DNA of 64,000 bases from Alkalibacterium sp034520745 (GTDB lineage: Bacteria; Bacillota; Bacilli; Lactobacillales; Carnobacteriaceae_A), in the NCBI GenBank assembly GCA_034520745.1, contig JAXHNF010000017.1, forward strand, positions 141,590 through 205,589. The letters run 5' to 3'. This document shows positions 61,922-64,000 of the stretch, piece by piece (the stretch's first letter is position 1; each line of letters begins with the position of its first letter). The translations under genes and the position numbers were made by a program. Below the pieces are notes generated by a model. It ran no database searches. It had not been told where the DNA came from and was given only the letters and a program-made list of their open reading frames with translations.

Positions 61922-62872
61922 ATGAAAAAGAATCATAAAGGTAAGATGAAAAAAAAGAATACAAAACTGCGCAGTGGCACGACCCAGCCGGATAAAAGAG
62001 GTGTGACGAACTACACCGTGGAAGAAGAAACCACGCTGCTGCCTTATCTGCTTACAGTGATCACGAACAAGAGCCGTAACGCCGTGAAGTCTATCCTGAC
62101 ACGCGGACAGGTGACCGTTGACGGCGAGGAAAGCACGCAGCACAATCATCCGCTCAAGCCCGGACAGGTCGTCGGGGTGTTGAGCGACGAGGAATCCAAG
62201 AAACGATCCGAACTGGACGGTCTGACCATCCTGCATGAAGACAGGGACCTGATCGTCATCAATAAAGAAGCCGGTCTGCTGTCCATTGCGGCGGACGATC
62301 CGACCGAACCGACGGCATACAACCAGTTGAGTGACTACGTCAAAAAAGAAGATCCGGAAAACAAGATCTTTGTCGTCCACCGTCTGGACCGTGACACATC
62401 GGGCGTGATGATGTTCGCCAAGTCAGAAGAGATGCAGGAAGCCCTGCAGAAAGACTGGAAGAACACAGTCAGAGGAACGCATCTACACGGCTCTGGTCGA
62501 AGGTTGCTGTAAAGGAAGATCAGGGTGAGTACGCCTCATGGATCAAAGAAAGCAAAGGCATAAAAATGTACTCCAATCTGGAAGACAACGGCGGCAAGCA
62601 CGCCGTGACCCATTACAGAAAAGTACTGGGGAATGAAAACTATTCGCTGCTGGAAGTCGAGCTGGAGACCGGCCGCAAGCACCAGATCCGTGTCCATCTG
62701 AAGGAAATGGGGCATCCAGTTGCAGGGGACAAGCTTTACGATGCCGAAACCAACCCGCTGAAACGCTTAGGGTTGCATGCAACAACTCTTGTTTTTGTCC
62801 ACCCGGGCACCGAACAAACTGGTCCGCTACACTGCCGAAGTCCCGAACGCTTTCCTCAAGCGAGTGAAGTAA
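61922..62872 (+). CDS. RluA-family pseudouridine synthase, second paralogue, frameshifted
   Basis: Pseudouridine synthase acting on rRNA or tRNA, about 316 codons. Lysine-rich start (KKNHKGKMKKKNTKLRSG), S4-like domain (YTVEEETTLLPYLLTVI, VKSILTRGQVTVDGEES), catalytic domain with LIVINKEAGLLSIAAD, the aspartate in VVHRLDRDTSGVMMFAK, ETGRKHQIRVHLKEMGHPVA. Breaks near 62480, 62505 and 62810; the end after the last one is AEVPNAFLKRVK with TAA at 62870-62872. TTAGGAGTG precedes the ATG. Confidence 0.9.
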
Positions 62873-62947
62873 AAGCGAATCAGCTTCGGTTAAACTAAAA
62901 AGACAGTCTGGACTCACCGACTGGCCAATATATGATGATACGAATAC

Positions 62948-62980
62948 CCGCTGATTTTTCCGGAAATCAGCGGTTTTTTC
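62948..62980 (+). terminator. Terminator of the second RluA-family gene
   Basis: CCGCTGATTT and AAATCAGCGG with six T; a second, outer pair ATGATACGAA/TTCGTATCAT surrounds it. Confidence 0.85.
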
Positions 62981-63157
62981 GTATCATAAGATCATTTCAG
63001 TGAAACAGGGGGCGTGGTCTGATGTTTAACTGTTTCAGAAACGGCAGATGATTTGATAGACTATTGAATAAGAAGAAAAATTGAATAAAGAACGAACTTT
63101 ACGTGCAAATAAAATCGCTTTCAACTATAATGAGGCCGGTTTTTTTGCTGAAATCCA

Positions 63158-63185
63158 TTGCATCTGTTTTCAAAAGTGCTACAAT
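63158..63185 (+). promoter_or_regulatory. Promoter of the Mrp operon
   Basis: TTGCAT, 16-bp spacer, TACAAT with an upstream TGC (extended -10). Predicted leader of about 85 bases with a weak GTCG/CGAC hairpin. The rest of the gap 62981-63157 shows nothing. Confidence 0.6.
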
Positions 63186-63275
63186 CGAAGTACAGTTGAA
63201 AAGTCGGGATACTCTCGCTCATCGACTCACTTCGGGTAGCTTTTATCTGCTCATGTCGGAAGGGAGGTTTTTTTT

Positions 63276-63806
63276 GTGAAAACTTATATAAAAACTATGT
63301 GGGAAGACCTTGTAGAAAACAAAGAAGTCATTATTATTTTATCCATCGTGTGGGTGGTCCTGTTCGAACAATTATCACTGCTCACATTTCTGGTCGGACT
63401 CTTTATGGCTGTTTTGGTGGTTCTGTTTACAGACCGTTTTTTACTTAAAGGAAATTATGAACACTCCTACATGATCGGCTTAGGGACCCTAGTCAAGTAT
63501 GCGTTTCGTCTGCTGTATGAAATCATCGTGGCTGGTATTGTAGTTATTCCCAACATCATCACCGGGAAAGCGGACGTTCAGATCATCAACTGCGAAACGA
63601 AACTGACAGATGAGCTGCTGATCGATATCCTGGCTAACTCGATCACTTTGACACCGGGAACCGTTACGGTCGAAAAAAGCGGGAGTCATCTGCGTGTTCT
63701 GGCTTTGAATGCACCGGCTAAAGATGAAGATGCACGGGAAGTCATACCGCTTTATCTTGAAGGTATGCTCCTGCGTTACGAGGAAAAAATCGAAGGCAAA
63801 GCATAA
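63276..63806 (+). CDS. mnhE: Na+/H+ antiporter subunit E (Mrp/Mnh)
   Basis: Membrane subunit of the multi-component Mrp sodium/proton antiporter, used for pH and salt tolerance. Intact, 176 residues: helices IIIILSIVWVVLFEQLSLLT and LTFLVGLFMAVLVVLF, then the conserved LLYEIIVAGIVVIPNIITGK and ANSITLTPGTVTVE. GTG start after GGGAGG. Subunit F follows 35 bases downstream. Unlike the standard A-B-C-D-E-F-G order, nothing upstream encodes D. Confidence 0.94.
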   Translation: MKTYIKTMWEDLVENKEVIIILSIVWVVLFEQLSLLTFLVGLFMAVLVVLFTDRFLLKGNYEHSYMIGLGTLVKYAFRLLYEIIVAGIVVIPNIITGKADVQIINCETKLTDELLIDILANSITLTPGTVTVEKSGSHLRVLALNAPAKDEDAREVIPLYLEGMLLRYEEKIEGKA

Positions 63807-63841
63807 ACAACAGATTTGAAACTAAGAAAGTAGGAGAATAC

Positions 63842-64000
63842 ATGAATTTTGATGAAATCGTATTAGCGATAGTAGCGGCTTTATCAGTATTCGGTCTGGT
63901 CAGAGTCCTGATCGGCCCGACTGTCTGGGACCGCATGCTCGGTTTTGCACTTTTTTCATCCAAAGTCATCATTATGGCTACAATGATCGGCAGCAATTGG
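63842..64000 (+). CDS. mnhF: Na+/H+ antiporter subunit F (Mrp/Mnh), cut by window end
   Basis: Start of the small subunit F: MNFDEIVLAIVAALSVFGLV, then the conserved RVLIGPTVWDRMLGFAL, continuing beyond base 64000. TAGGAG precedes the ATG. Subunit G presumably follows. Confidence 0.9.
   Translation, partial: MNFDEIVLAIVAALSVFGLVRVLIGPTVWDRMLGFALFSSKVIIMATMIGSNW

Overview
The window is a housekeeping stretch of a low- to mid-G+C Gram-positive bacterium. By eye the G+C is close to half, higher than most relatives. The order rpsU-yqeY-phoH-ybeY-dgkA-cdd-era-recO-glyQS-dnaG-rpoD-trmK-nif3 is the Bacilli backbone. The RexB-type AddB partner (no N-terminal P-loop and no C-terminal iron-sulphur cysteines), glyQ/glyS as two genes, a NiaR/niacin transporter pair, sortase and LPXTG-like surface proteins, and a Mrp antiporter point to Lactobacillales, perhaps a Carnobacteriaceae-like lactic acid bacterium. 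The genus is not determinable from what I can see.

Layout. 1-2400: end of an aldehyde dehydrogenase gene and a CshB-type RNA helicase. 2700-7600: DUF1189 gene (minus), sodA, a 52-bp tandem repeat array, a class B penicillin-binding protein, rpmG. 7800-14400: small envelope proteins, a rhomboid protease, glucokinase, a YqgU-like protein, a membrane-anchored rhodanese without its cysteine, and an MFS exporter. 14600-17900: a MurE-like ligase, a second, unrelated 52-bp tandem array, and the PPDK/PEP synthase regulator. 18000-33700: Zur/Fur, then the rpsU to rpoD backbone with a glycine T-box before glyQS, an ABC exporter and niaR-niaX inserted between glyS and dnaG. 33800-46900: ribosomal protein L25/Ctc, two YflT-type stress proteins, trmK, nif3, pepT and rexBA. 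47100-50000 (minus): a three-gene envelope operon (YkyA-like lipoprotein, polysaccharide deacetylase lipoprotein, secreted DUF4015 glycosidase). 50200-54400: lspA-rluD-pyrR, sortase, a fasciclin-domain surface protein, ndk. 54600-56060: an IS256-family element with an 8-bp target duplication. 56300-64000: RqcH, MarR with an ECF S component, YrrS, a DUF697 GTPase, a second RluA-family synthase, and the start of a Mrp operon that begins with mrpE.

Quality. About two thirds of the genes, including essential ones (rpoD, dnaG, glyS, lspA), carry single-base frameshifts. These cannot all be real in a living cell, so the sequence is most likely an uncorrected long-read consensus. I annotate whole genes across these breaks and say where they fall.

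The most unusual structure is non-coding. Two intergenic arrays, unrelated in sequence, have nearly the same 52-bp period, and each unit contains an inverted repeat. A third intergenic region has shorter repeats spaced 51 bp, and the IS256 copy sits inside it.
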